Below are positions 23,490-35,605 of a stretch of 64,000 bases of DNA, piece by piece. Both the position numbers and the translations under genes were made by a program. Under the pieces are notes generated by a model. That model ran no database searches. It had not been told where the DNA came from and saw only the letters and a program-made list of their open reading frames with translations. The DNA lies in the NCBI RefSeq assembly GCF_003473485.1, contig NC_053044.1:31190091-31254090 (forward strand), read 5' to 3'. The stretch is from Medicago truncatula. Its lineage: Eukaryota > Streptophyta > Magnoliopsida > Fabales > Fabaceae. Within the stretch, counting starts at the first letter, position 1, and every line of letters begins with the position of its first letter.

Positions 23490-25002
23490 TGAATGATGCT
23501 TTAAGATAGTGATTTTTTAACTATGTTTCCTTAATCAACAGCTTCGAGTTCATAGTTTTTATCATGGACACAGGCCAATGCCATGAGAATTTCCAAGAGA
23601 GAATCTGGGTTCTCAAACGATGTTGCATCAGAACATATTATATATGTTCCAAAAGACATTTAATTACTGGTTCGATCTGTAATGAAGAGCCTTGGAAGTG
23701 GGTCTTTGTGTAAAACGTGTATGAAGCAAGAATTCAAAATAGAACTGTGTGATATCGCTTGTTGCAATCTCTTATCACGAAACAAGGGGTGAGCCAAATG
23801 TGATGCAGATTGGAAGATCCTTTCCTAAAGCAATGTTATGTAATAGTGACATAACCAAGAGAGAAGCAATTGATCCGAGACCATGTCCAGTAAAAATCAA
23901 CAGAGTCGATTGATTGGTCAAACTAGTAATCTGCATTAAGATTGTTACATACGGGATTGCAGGGAAAGAGAAGCCTAGATACATAGTATGATATGAGTCC
24001 GGTATAACACGGGTACAGCGATGCAAGAATTTTTTAAAATACAGCCTAGATATGCTATCAAAAATAATAAATATGAACATGAATTACATAATGCCAAATA
24101 CTTGTTAAGAGATGTGCAGAAAACTAGAGAAAGAAAGGAGGTTAAGGCAGCAAAATAAGAACATGCAAACTCGGAAATTCAGTAGCAAGAACATCAGAAA
24201 CAGAATAAATAATGTGAAATAGCTATATATGCAACTCCACAACTAGAGAAAATTAAGAAAACAGAATTGCTTAATATGTGCAAACTAGAACAATGAAACC
24301 AATGCACCTAATTCAAAAGCATTGGAAGAATCGTCTAAATGTTATAATTGTAAAATCTATTCTGAGCTAGATTCTTCATCAACTTTCCAAGAAAAACCCA
24401 CCCCCATCATTTGAAACAATGTCTTCATTATTAGATGAAATAGCAGTCCATGATTAACAAAGGATTTAGAACTTGTGACAAAAGATGCAAGCTCAATTCC
24501 ACTTCTAAATCTGTAAGAAAAAGTGTTATCAGAAATAATACTCAAAATAAAAAGCTAAAATAGAAAGAAAGGAATACGTAAATGGTTGTTGGGTGAAGTT
24601 GTTACACTTGTCATAAAATAAAGGCTTAATTGCACTTTTGGACCCCTATCTTTCCAAAAGTTGCGGTTATGGACCCCTAACTAATTTAAATACAAAACAG
24701 CCCCCTATGTTTTGATTCTTTGGCAGTTTTGGACCCCCGGTCCATTGTTAACTCGGTCAACGCTGATGTGGCACCCTAAGTGAGGTGCCACGTGTCAAAT
24801 TTTTTATTTTTTTTGCCTTGGAGGTCCAAAACTACCAAAGAATCAAAACATAGGGGGCTGTTTTGTATTTAAATTAGTTAGGGGTCCATAACCGCAACTT
24901 TTGGAAAGATAGGGGTCCAAAAGTGCAATTAAGCCTAAAATAAAAAGCTAAAATACTGGAACTTGTTACAATTATCATCACATACATTTTGGGATGTGTC
25001 AT
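23490..25002 (-). pseudogene. SAG101-like gene fragment (copy C), lacks the 3' exon
   Basis: This piece aligns with exons 1-3 of the intact copy at 42748-45899. Exon 1 (25002-24986) is ATGACACATCCCAAAAT followed by a GTATGT donor, the same 17-nt design. Exon 2 begins after TTCTTACAG at about 24513 and runs SGIELASFVTSS, then to SWKVDEESSSE before a TAG and frame loss. Exon 3 (about 23935 down to 23520) shows FTGHGLGS-IASL and CITFGSPLV, then frame breaks near 23785 and 23710. The last exon, the EP domain, is absent. A 313-bp MITE sits in intron 1. Upstream, homology to the other copies stops near 25022, where a GC-rich block begins. It is a dead partial duplicate. Confidence 0.85.
24623..24935. 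mobile_element. Inverted-repeat MITE inside intron 1 of SAG101 copy C
   Basis: The 313-bp palindrome is nearly identical to the element at 5681-5994, with the same ggcttaattgcacttttgg ends. It is flanked by taaaataaa on both sides (24614-24622 and 24936-24944), a 9-bp target duplication of Mutator type. Confidence 0.87.
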
Positions 25003-25026
25003 GGTGAAGTTGTTGGGAAATGAATG

Positions 25027-26205
25027 TTAATGAGTCCCACATTCTTTGATGTCTCTGACCCTTCGATGATATGTGTCAGAGAGCCCTTTGCGGTGAATCA
25101 TTGTCGAGTACACCAACTTGTAACCCTTGAACGCCACCCCGGTTGGCGGTGGCAGGCTTATCTTGGCATCAAAGTCCTCCTCGGTGTCCACAAAACTTAT
25201 CCCGAAGTTCTTGAACTTAGGGTCTGACACCGGCCATGTAAAGTTCATCCCTGTCGGGCTTCTGTATGTAGGGCAACCAGATAAGTCCCCTTCTGCATTA
25301 TACTTGAGCCTCTGGCCACACTGAGCGTACATTGCAGCCACCAGCCACCCATCAGGCAGCGACACTCTGAATCCCTGACGCATGACCTCACCCAGGTTAG
25401 GACTGACAGTTCCCTGCAGCTGGAAAGGTGTGGCATATGGGAAGGGATTAATGGGAAGCAACAAAACTGGTACCCCTGGCAGTGGCACCCACTTGCACAC
25501 TATAAAGTGCTTCTCCGCTTTCTCGACGTTTTCCTCCTCAATGAGAAAGTTGCCCACCTCAGCAGCGGTCATCTCTTCACTGATCTCCGCCTCAGCCCCC
25601 TTGTTTTTCCTAAGCCAGGCTGCTTTTCCCTTTAGCCATTCGATCTCCGCCTGCTTTTCGGCGTAATCATCATGATCCTCCCCTAGATCCACCAAATCCT
25701 TGGACACCTTTCGGATTGTCTTCTTAGACATATCCCTGGTGGTGGTGTGGTACTCAATGCCATCACCAGCAGGGAGCTCTGTCAGCTCACTTCAAAAGTA
25801 CCAGCATTATCGAATACTGGCCCCCCCAGTATACTTTGCCCCTAACATCCCAGGAATCGGGAAAGCCCCACTTATCGCCTCCGCCACTGCAGCCGAGGAA
25901 AATTTGTTCGGATGATAAAAGTCTCCCATAGTTTTGTTCAGGTCAGCCGGGTCAACCTCAAATGACCTCCTGAGTGCGTGCACTGCGCACCCAGTCTGAA
26001 ACGCTTGCGCCACAAGCAAGCAGGCAAGATTGATCTTCTCCACTTTTTTGTTGAAAAAACCCCATTCTCCTATAGCCCTGTGGCTCACAATGGCCGCTTC
26101 TCCATTGAGAAACAGTTCATACCTACCTCGAATAGAGGCAAAGCCCGGTAGATTTACTTTCCATTTAAAACCCATCCAAACAGCCGCTTCAGGGACTAAA
26201 ACCAT
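25027..26205 (-). pseudogene. GC-rich coding relic of unknown origin
   Basis: Two long minus-strand frames, 26205-25807 (132 residues) and 25731-25027 (234 residues), appear to be one broken gene of about 390 residues. Between them the text continues in other frames (VFDNAGTFE, then LPAGDGIEYHTTTRD), implying two single-base shifts, one at a run of seven Cs near 25830. The protein has no motif I can name. It has a charged, possibly helical stretch (EKQAEIEWLKGKAAWLRK) and a Gly/Pro-rich region. Base composition is clearly above the surroundings, near half GC. The 5' edge abuts 'ggctaaaatatggttttag', a phrase common at plant MITE ends. A captured gene, transposon gag or ancient viral coat-like insert are all possible; none is shown. 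Confidence 0.55.
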
Positions 26206-26393
26206 ATTTTAGCCTTGAATAATTATTTTAATTTAAAATATATATTTTATTGGATATTTATAAGATATTTGAATAATTAACTAGTGTCTTAAATCAGAAG
26301 GTAAGGAAGAGAAAAAAAAAAGGTAAATTTTATATTAAAAACAACATATTTTACACTTTTAAATAATTGATTACAGGTTTTAAGAAATTTTTA

Positions 26394-26761
26394 GGCTAAA
26401 CTACACCAGGATCTTTAAGTTTGAAGTTTGTAATAGGTTGATCATTTAAGTTATTTTGATTACACATAAATCTTTTAAGTATGATGTTTGTAAAAGATTA
26501 ATCATTTATGTTATTTTGATCACACATAAATCCTTTAAGTTTGTAAACGTTTTAAATTTAGTCAATCTGTTAACCAAACGTTACAAAAATGATGATGTGA
26601 GAGACAAACCAAATCGAAAATGTTTACAAACTTAAATGACTTTTGTATGATCAAAATAACTTAAAAGAGCAATTTATTACAAACCTTAATTTCAAAGGAC
26701 ATAGGTGTGAACAAAATAATTTAAAGAACCAACTCTTACGAACATCAAACTTAAAAGACTC
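26394..26761. mobile_element. Inverted-repeat MITE, diverged
   Basis: The left arm around 'ctttaagtttgaagtttgtaa' is mirrored at the right end by 'acatcaaacttaaaag'. Phrases such as 'ttgatcatttaagttatttt' also recur in reverse. The 9-bp word aaattttta flanks both sides (26385-26393 and 26762-26770). The arms are more decayed than in the other MITEs, so the duplication could be chance. Confidence 0.6.
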
Positions 26762-27440
26762 AAATTTTTATTATACTTGTTTCTTTAACTATCATAGCCA
26801 TTAGTTAACATTTTATTTGTTTATAATATAAGAAAGAAAGAAAGAAAAAAAAAAAAAAAAAAAAAAAAAAGGCTTCGTTATTGTTTTTTTGAACTTATGT
26901 ATTTCAATATATGCATTATGCAGAAGCACAACTCTTGAACTGCATTGACCATAATATCTAATTATTCCCTGCATCTAGCTAACGCCCTAACGTATGTATG
27001 TGCTGAAAGAACCGAAAATCAGGTTAGACAATAAATGCCATGATGGTTTATTCATTCCTTTTATGTTCACCTTTTAAATTTCTGCTGCATTCATATTTAT
27101 TTTCATTTTCTCTGCCTACACCTTTTCAATTTTATGATGGTTTATTCATTTCTTTGTTTGTCGAGAACACTTTTGAAAGAGCATTTCAATATAGGAACTC
27201 TTAATTGGTTTGCTTGAGTGGTCCTCAAGTATAAAATGTTAAGTGATTTAAGAATGGTTACACACTAGTATTAAAGAATGATAAGTGTAACTCACTTGGG
27301 TTACCCCGGTGGTATTGACTTAGGATCTGAGAATGTGCTCTTCCTCAACGTCTCCGGTGCTAATTTGGGTGGGTTAATTTAGCTTCTTTAGAAAAAAAGA
27401 ATGAGAAGTGTATTCAGTTCAAAGAGAACTTTATTGAATT
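26762..27440. other. Intergenic, nothing recognised
   Basis: Contains a purine run with AAAG units and a poly-A tract at about 26825-26870. No gene is supported. Confidence 0.4.
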
Positions 27441-27449
27441 ATTGGAATA

Positions 27450-28260
27450 GGAGTTTACAATTGAACTGGTCATAGGAAGATCTTGAGAGGAGTACACTTC
27501 AAAGTCTCAAGCTGACACCATCCGACCAACACAATTGGGTTCAACAATCCATAAACTATTGTGCCTTTGATGTACCTCATGATCATTTTTACTGCAATCA
27601 GATGAAATTTTCTTGGATCACACATGTATCTGCTCACCATACCTATTGCAATGTTGATGTCTTACCTAATATTGCATAAGTATCATAGTGAGTCAACCAT
27701 TGCTTGAACAAAGGGTTTTTTTTTATAAGACTTATTTTGAGTTTATGCAAAACAACTTATGCAAATAAATGAACTTTTTATATTATTTATAAGCTTGTCA
27801 ATGTAGTTTATGAAAAAGTTGGTTATGAAGAAGATACAAACTTTCGTTAATGAAAACTTATAAATTAACATAAAAGCTTATTTATTTGCATAAGCTCAAA
27901 ATAAACCTTATCCAAACCGGCCCAAGTGTCATCTAGTTTCTCTTCATCACCGATTTCAGCAAATCTACCATTTACTTCTATTGTTGTGGCTGCTGAGTTG
28001 CAATTCAGCACGTTGAACTTCTTCAAAACTTCTTTTGCATACTTAGTTTGATGTAGCATTGTACCAATTGAGGTTATAATTCAATTTCCTTGCCGAGGAA
28101 GTAAGCCAACTTCCCTAAGTCTGCCATCGCAAATTCAGTCATCATCAAAGACTTCAATTTGTCAATATCAACTGTGTTGCTACCAATCACCAGTAGATCA
28201 CCAAAATATATTACCAGCATATTGGACCCTTTTAGCTTTACATACACACCATATTAACAT
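27450..28260 (-). pseudogene. Copia-type polymerase relic (reverse transcriptase to RNase H)
   Basis: The minus strand shows, in order, MLVIYFGDLLVIGSN, then MADLGKLAYFLGKEIE, HQTKYAKEVLKKFNVLN and, after an interruption, GMVSRYMCDPRKFHL and MIMRYIKGT. These are standard words of plant Copia reverse transcriptase and RNase H. The usual YVDD box is changed to YFGD. Stops and frame changes are present, and about 190 bp of unrelated palindromic DNA splits the sequence at 27711-27905. The relic is inactive. Confidence 0.8.
27711..27905. mobile_element. Small palindromic insertion in the Copia relic
   Basis: The left part 'ttataagacttattttgag' is echoed in reverse at the right by 'gctcaaaataaaccttat'. 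Both halves contain 'gcataagc' or 'ttatgcaaa' type words. It interrupts the Copia reading frame between two continuous protein blocks. Confidence 0.55.
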
Positions 28261-28269
28261 TTTGAGAAT

Positions 28270-28580
28270 TCACGTTGAGTGAGAAATGTGTCCCCTTTTA
28301 CTCCTTTTTCTTGTATAAGAAATCCAAGTAATTTCCCTTGCAGTTCGAATGAACTTAGCTTCAAGAACTACTTTCATCTTTGCGATAAATTCAGTTGCAA
28401 ATCTTCTTGATCCTTGCTTATTTGGCTTCTTTCCGGGCTTCAAAGGAAATCTATGCTCCAACAACTTTCGATCTAGTCCTGATATGTCCTTATAACACCA
28501 AGCAAAACGGTCTTTGAACTCTTGAAGGATTTGAATGATATCTTTCTTGAGGTATTCGCGTCTAAAAGGGAACTGGTGTA
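28270..28580 (-). pseudogene. Gypsy-type polymerase relic
   Basis: The minus strand encodes EFKDRFAWCYKDISGLDRKL, then LEHRFPLKPGKKPNKQ and KMKVVLEAKFIRTAR. This is the N-terminal part of Ty3/Gypsy reverse transcriptase. It is truncated on both sides and joins the Copia relic directly, indicating a jumbled retroelement graveyard upstream of the NLR gene. The frame at 28596-28808 may belong to the same relic but has no clear motif. Confidence 0.75.
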
Positions 28581-28584
28581 AATA

Positions 28585-29060
28585 GGTATGTTTTTTCAGT
28601 CTTTAGCCAAATCTACGTCTTCATGTGGATCTTGAGCATCAAACTTACCTATCTCATCAGACTGACCATTTTCGAATCCCAAAGGGGAATTATCAAATAC
28701 AATCAAGAGATTCATACTCCTGCAAATTTTCTTGATCATCATGCTGAAAAATTCCAGAATCTGATAATTCTTCAATATCATTAGTACTATTGTCTTTTGA
28801 GCCTTCATTTGAAATTTACTTATTCATTCGAACACACTTCTTCTGAATTTTATTGTATGATAACTTTTTCGTCAAGATAGGCTATTAAAGCCATTTCTTT
28901 TCTTCGGCTTGAAAAGTCATTCTTAGTTTATTTTTGGCCACATATGCCAAAATTAAGGAATAAAGCTCAAGTGGATCATATAAGGATCCATTTATTAACA
29001 ACAGTGGCATTAATGGCCACATTACAATTGTTCTAGCGGAATTCCAACTTTCAACTTGAC
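28585..29060. other. Upstream region of the NLR gene
   Basis: Up to about 28810 this may be part of the Gypsy relic. Beyond that it is AT-rich sequence leading to the TATA box of the receptor gene. No other gene is supported. Confidence 0.4.
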
Positions 29061-29068
29061 TATAAATA
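29061..29068 (+). promoter_or_regulatory. TATA box of the NLR gene
   Basis: TATAAATA lies about 158 bases before the start codon at 29219. It is the best core promoter match in the upstream region. Confidence 0.5.
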
Positions 29069-29218
29069 GCTCATTAATTTACAAAACTAATCATTAATTT
29101 ATTCTGTATCGAAACTCTTTAACTTGTGAATATAAAGAAGAAACTTTAATTAAATAATATATTTTGAAGCAATGGTATATACTTCCTCCTAACTTTTGAT
29201 CTATTGAAACTGATTTAG

Positions 29219-32200
29219 ATGGTGAGTATCCCGACTGATTTGGCGAAGACATATCTGAAGGAGTTGATAGATGGAGGCATAGCAAGATCACGTTATATAT
29301 GTTGCTTCACATGCATTTCTAAGGAATATGAAGAAGAAAAGGTTAGCTTGAAAGTCGGAAGAGAAACGGTGGGACAACGTGTTAAACTGGCAACTGATAG
29401 AGGAGATATTATTCAAAAAAATGTCCACTATTGGGAAGAGCAAGCTGATCAACTCGGTCAAGAGGATACCAAAACAAAAAAGAAATGGTTATTTGGACTT
29501 TGTCCTAATTATATCTGGCGATATAAAAGGGGAAAGGAACTTGCAAATAAGATGGAGAATATTAAAAAACTTGTTGAAACAGGACCCAAACTTGAAATTG
29601 GACTCCAGTCACGTCTCCCAGATGTTGAGCGTCATTCTTCTGAATACTACATTTCTTTCAAAAGTAGAGAGTTGAAACGTAAAGAACTTTTGGAATCACT
29701 GAAAGATGAAAACAACTACATAACCGGGTTGCAAGGTATGGGAGGCATCGGTAAAACTACATTAGCCAAAGAAGTGGGTAAAGCACTTAAACAGTCCAAT
29801 CAATTCGATCTTGTCATTGATGCAACAGTGTCATTTAAGCCTAATATAAGAAAGATACAAGATGAAATTGCTGGATCCCTAAGATTGGAATTGAGGGACA
29901 TCAGTGAATCAGACCGACCTAGAATGTTGTGGAAGAGATTAACTAATGGTGACAAAATTCTTCTAATATTAGATGATGTGTGGGAAAAAATTGATTTTGA
30001 TGGCATAGGGATTCCACATAGTGATAATCACAAAGGCTGCAGAGTTCTTTTAACTACATGCAATTTGCGGGTATGCGATATTAATGTTTGTCGAAGAACA
30101 ATTCAATTGGAAATCTTATCTGAAGAAGATGCATGGATCATGTTCAAAAGATATGCTTCTATAAGTGATGATATGTCTAGAAGTTTTCTTCACAAGGCAC
30201 GTGCTATTTCAAATGAATGCAAAAGATTACCACTAGCAATATCAGTTATCGCCAGCAGTTTAAGGGGCGAACATGATGTAGCAGAGTGGGATGAGGCCTT
30301 AAAGTCATTGCAGAAACCTATATTAGTGCATGGTGTTAATGATAATTTGGTTAAAATTTACAAATGCTACAAGTTTGGCTACGATAATATGAAGGATGAA
30401 AAAGCCAAGAGATTGTTCCTCTTATGTTCTGTATTTCGAGAAGATGAGGAAATTTCTATTGAAACGCTAACCAGACTTGCCATAGGAGTGAGCCTTTTGG
30501 GGGAAGATTTTGATAGCTACGAAGATGCTCGAAGGCAAGTAGTTGTAGCGAAAAACAAGCTCCTACATTCTTGTTTATTGTTGGAAACCAATGAAAGGAG
30601 TGTTGTGAAAATGCACGACTTGGTGCGCGATGTGGCCCAAATGATAGCGAACAAAGAGATTCAAGCAGTAAATCTATCAAACAAAAAACAAAAGTCACTG
30701 ATTGAAAGAGAGAAAAATATTAAATATTTGCTATGTGAAAGCAAGCTAATGGATGTATTTTCGGGTACAATTGATGGTTCTAAACTTGAGATTCTAATCG
30801 TCGATGTGGATAAAGGTGACCATGTGGACATCCCTATTTCATTCTTTGAAAATATTGCAGGGATTCGTGTTTTGCATTTATCGTACCAAGATCAACCAAC
30901 TATACCATTAATGCAGTCAATCGAGTCATTGACGAATATTCGATCTTTATTGTTTGGAAGGGTTGATTTAGGTGATATTTCTATTTTGGGAAAACTCCGA
31001 AGTCTTGAAACTCTTGATTTGGTTTGGTGTAAAATTGCTGAATTACCACATGAAATTACGAATCTTAAGAAACTTAAATTGTTGAACTTGGAATTTTGTG
31101 AAGTTCGGAAGAACAATCCATTTGAAGTTATCAAAAGTTGCTCATCACTTGAAGAGTTGTATTTTCTTCATAGTTTTAACAATTTTTGTCGAGAAATAAG
31201 CTTACCTGCATTGCAAAGGTATCGTGTTTGTAGGGGATCAGTTCCAATGAATGATTCACTATCAAAATGTGTGGATTTTGAAGGCGATGGGAATGGAGAT
31301 TTTTTCTCGGAAGCAACATTTAAGTACCTGATGCAAACTGCAGAGGTTCTTCAGCTAAGTGGAATTGAGAAGCAATGGATAAATCTTATGCCTGGTATCG
31401 TCCCTATTGACAAAGGTATGAATGACCTAGTTGAGTTTCGTTTGATATATGATTTGAAACTGCAATGCCTCATTGACACTAAGCATATTGGTTCTCAACT
31501 ACCAAATGTTTTCTCTTTGTTGGTTGTGCTACATCTTTGTGAAATTCAAAATTTAAAGGTACTATGCAATGGTCCCCTTTCCTCTGACTCTCTAAAGAGT
31601 TTAGAAGAACTATCCATTCAGAGTTGTAAAAGTTTGCAAAGCTTATTCACCTGCAAGCTAAACCTTTGCAATTTGAAGACCATAACATTGGAGGCATGTC
31701 CAATGTTGGTTTCCATATTCCAATTAACGACTTCTCAAAATCTCGTGCTACTAGAGGAATTGAGAATAATTGATTGTGAACAATTGGAAAACATTATAAC
31801 ATTTGACCAAGGAGTAAAGGACTCGGAAGACATAATTGATGGGGACAATGGTATGAATATGATTGACAACTCAATGTTTCCAAAGCTGAAAGTTCTTGAT
31901 ATGGAAAGATGTCCCCTATTGGAATTTATATTTCCATTCTTCTCTGCTCAAGATCTTTTAGTACATGGAACCATCAACATATCCTCTTGTGCTAACTTGA
32001 AATACATATTTGGTCAATACCAAGATGTTCAACTTGGTTCCATTAAAGAACCGCAGCTCCATGAGATGCCAAATTTCAAAGGTATTTTTCCAGAACATCA
32101 TCGTACGATGTCTCTGTCCAAAGATGGTTGCAAGGCACAAAAAGAATTGGATCCTGTAAAATGCAAATGCTTCTCTTTGTCTCGTATATGTTGTTATGGA

Positions 32201-35200
32201 CGTAAACCGAGGAGTACAAGTACAGAAATTCCACTGGCTTCTGATGATCAACTGCAAGACCACTCCATCGCAACGGTACCTATTTCAGTTTTATGTTACC
32301 TTTTCATATAAGTTCTCTTTTTGATAGAAAACGTGCATTTTTTTTTATTTACAGTGCCTATTCTTATTAAACATTCCAAACAAATCAACTATCAAAGAAG
32401 TAACAATAAAAATATACTGTAGTAACGTATGTTTTTTTTTTATTTGTATCAAAATGGTAATAGAAGTTAATTACTACCATATATTCTCTTTTCAAACTTT
32501 CAACAGTATTATTTTTTTATCAAAATATCCCTAATTATTTCATTTTTTAGACATTAAATACAATATAAAAGGTAAATTAACAGTAACAATTAATTAATTT
32601 AATATGATTATAAATTTTCATAATATCATTAATTTTGGCAATATAATCTTATATATAGTGTTTGTTTGAGAGATTGGAAGGAGGAGATCATAGGAAAAGA
32701 GAGATCTTCTATGTTGTTAAGTTCTATATTGTTACCTTTTTTCAGAATTCATTAATTTTACAGATTGAGTTTGCAGAAAATAATCAATGAAGACATATAA
32801 TTAATATATTTTTAATTTTTAGGAGTAAACAAACAAAACTTTGATCATATTCTTAAGTTCTATGCACATTAAGAAATGAATTATACTTAAATTAAACATT
32901 CTTTTTTAATTTTTCAGGTTATACAGAGTCTGAAAGAAACAAAGGACAACTGTAGATCTGGAAACACTGTAACAACAATTTTGTCCAATAATTTAGAAAC
33001 AAGGATCAAACAGAAGGTAGTTTTTTATGATGCTTATTGTCGATTAATACCTTTTCAATGCATTAATTGAATAATGCATGCTATCATATACTATATATAT
33101 CTTGAATAACCTTTTGATTTATGTAGGGTAAGATACATGTTGAAGAGGGAACTACATCAACAATTGCAAACACAATAACATCGTCAACAACAGTAAGTTC
33201 GTTCACGCGTTAGTTTAGTGTATAAATGGACTAAATTAATGCCTGGAGATCACCAATGCTTCTGTTTTTGCAATAGGAGGTGTTGAATCAACAATTAACA
33301 GGTCAACAACATCCACTTGGAGAATCTCATACTACAGTCAAAATTTCTCAGGGAAATAATGTAATTAATATAGTACCCTTCATTTTGCATATAAAGCTAA
33401 AATGAAATTTTAAAGGAAATAATTTTTTCTTGATAACTTAGAGGATATAAATTTTAATTTACTTCAAGTAGTTTGCTTGTTAAAAATACAATTCATCTTA
33501 ATTATTACAGTGTTTGAAAGAAAAAGAGCACCAACACATTCAAGAGTGTTCTACTTCTACGTCACAAAAAACAGTAGCAGCAACTTTGTCCACCATTTCA
33601 GATACAAGGAATAAGCAGCCTATACAGTTAAATGATCCTAAACAAAAGGCATTTCCCCGATTTTTCTTATATTCTTTTGACACCTTTTGAAAATAGGAAC
33701 TGAATTGTACTACCATGTCAAATATCCTTTTACTTTTATGCAGGTTGTAAAGAGAAATATTAAAGAAGGAGATAAATTAGCTAATGCTAAGAATATAACA
33801 TCTTCAACTCCTTCAGAAACAGTTAGTTCATCATCAGGTGGAATAGCTCCTTCCGAGCGTAAAACATCTTCACAGGTGAGTTTGTTTTATGTAACCCTTC
33901 AAATTAACATGGTCTTCTGCTTGTAAGCATTGATGTCGTGGTTTTTAGGCACAATTATACTTGTAATATTTTAGGCTTTAATTAGTCTTGGATTTGTTTT
34001 TTGTTTTTATTTTTTCAAATTGGTCATTTAAGTTAAGTTATGTTTATACCATTAGCATTTTAAGAAGTTCCGCTAACAAAAAACTGTGATGCAGGTTTAG
34101 TATATTTCGTAGATTAAAATATTGTTGAGTCGCACATTAATGCATCTTTGAATCTCAATTCCAAAATCCGAAAACCCTAATTAGGAAGAGAAGAAATATG
34201 TGCTTTTTATGTTCTCATTGTTACAATCTAGTGGTTTGGCTGTGAGCACATTTTATGTTCTCACAATATATGAATTCTGAAAAAAGGTAACTTTGTGCAC
34301 ACTACGGGACATAAAGATCAATCTGAGATGAAAAACTAAAAGTACCAATTTGAAAAAGAAAAAAGTCGAACCTAAACGACCGCATGTATATTTTTACCTG
34401 TTTTTATTATTTATTTTTTGTATCCAAAGTTAAGGGGAAATGTTGCTAATAATTGTTGAGGCTTAACACTTGTTCTATTGTTTTCTATTTCTTATTCTAT
34501 CTACAATAAAGTCAGGCTCTTCCAAACTAAAATCTATATTGTTAAATAAAGTGTGGCTGAGTCAACAAAATATTTGAATCTGTTTAGGAACATGGCGATG
34601 GCCAAATAGCCATATCTTCTCTTCCAATTTCCATAACAAAGCCTCCTACTACTCAAGATGTTGATGTTGAAAACTTGCAGGAAACTAGTAAGACTAATGA
34701 TCATCAAGGTGAAAACTCTTTGGATCAATTTTATTTTCTTTTACCTCATCACCGGCTGCTTTGATTTTGAAGTTGAATTCTCTTCTTTTCCACATGTTGT
34801 TCAGCTTCTCCCAATAATGTTGATGTCGTGAAAGTAAGCTCAATAACTGAGGAACAGTTTCCTGAACTTATAAGAGTTTCAGAATCGAAGCCTTCTTCTA
34901 GCAAAAGTATTCCTTTACCTCTTGCATTTCAGACTCCTTCAATGCTATCCCAAGGTATTTGGTCCTTTTATTTTATTTTTAAAATTTGTATTTGGTGCTC
35001 AAAGAGAGGCTTAATTATTCTTTCCTATGCTTTCAGGGAACACTTCTCAAATAGTAGAAGATTTAAGTTCTTTGCTTCCCAAGAGGGAACTTGAGAAACT
35101 AGTTTCTGAGAAGCATTTGGACTGTGAGAACTTGTCTTTGTTGACTGATTTTCTTGATAACAATCCTTCTGTTCTTTTGAGGGACACTTCACTGAGTAAT

Positions 35201-35605
35201 AGATACAAGAGTTATTCCTACAACTGTCTTGCTGAGCTATTGAAATTCCTCCAAAACCATAGTGTGTTGGATGTGTTAGGTTCAAGCCGCTCTGAGTTTG
35301 ATGAGTTATTACAAGATGTACGCAGATGTGGTTTTGATAAAGATTGGTTGGATGGTGTTGAAAAACGTGCTTTGTTTTCTGATATACAATTCTCTCAAGT
35401 TGCATTACAAAAACTATTGGATTCCCAGCAACATGTCAACAACAAAGTTGAAGCGACGCACTTGAAGATAAATATTTTAACTGAATTTGTGGAAGATCTT
35501 AAGCATCAATTAACATCTTCAGAAGCTGATTTGGAGACTCTCATTCTACAGAAGGCACAACTTTTAGAAAATAAGGCTATTTTAAGTTCCCCTCTTGGTT
35601 ACTAG
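29219..35605 (+). CDS. CC-NBS-LRR immune receptor with C-terminal extension
   Basis: Intracellular receptor of the CNL class, which senses pathogen effectors. Exon 1 (29219-32275) encodes residues 1-1019. The coiled-coil part has the CPNYIWRYKRGKELANK signature (95-111), and the P-loop GMGGIGKTT is at 173-181. Kinase-2 ILLILDDVW is at 247-255, RNBS-B near 273-280, RLPLAI at 336-341, MHD at 465-467, and LRRs follow to about 990. All residues expected for nucleotide binding are present. Eight further exons keep frame: 32918-33016, 33127-33192, 33277-33360, 33511-33648, 33744-33875, 34588-34708, 34805-34954 and 35037-35605, giving 1471 residues. Exons 2-8 encode a Ser/Thr/Gln-rich linker. Exon 9 is a 189-residue helical, coiled-coil-like domain ending SSPLGY. 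If intron 1 is not spliced, the protein stops at residue 1030 (stop at 32309-32311). The fifth intron would need a GC donor. Confidence 0.88.

Noticed and set aside
25024..25666. Plus-strand open frames over the GC-rich block
   Set aside because: They are shadows of the longer minus-strand frames; GC-rich DNA has few stops on either strand.
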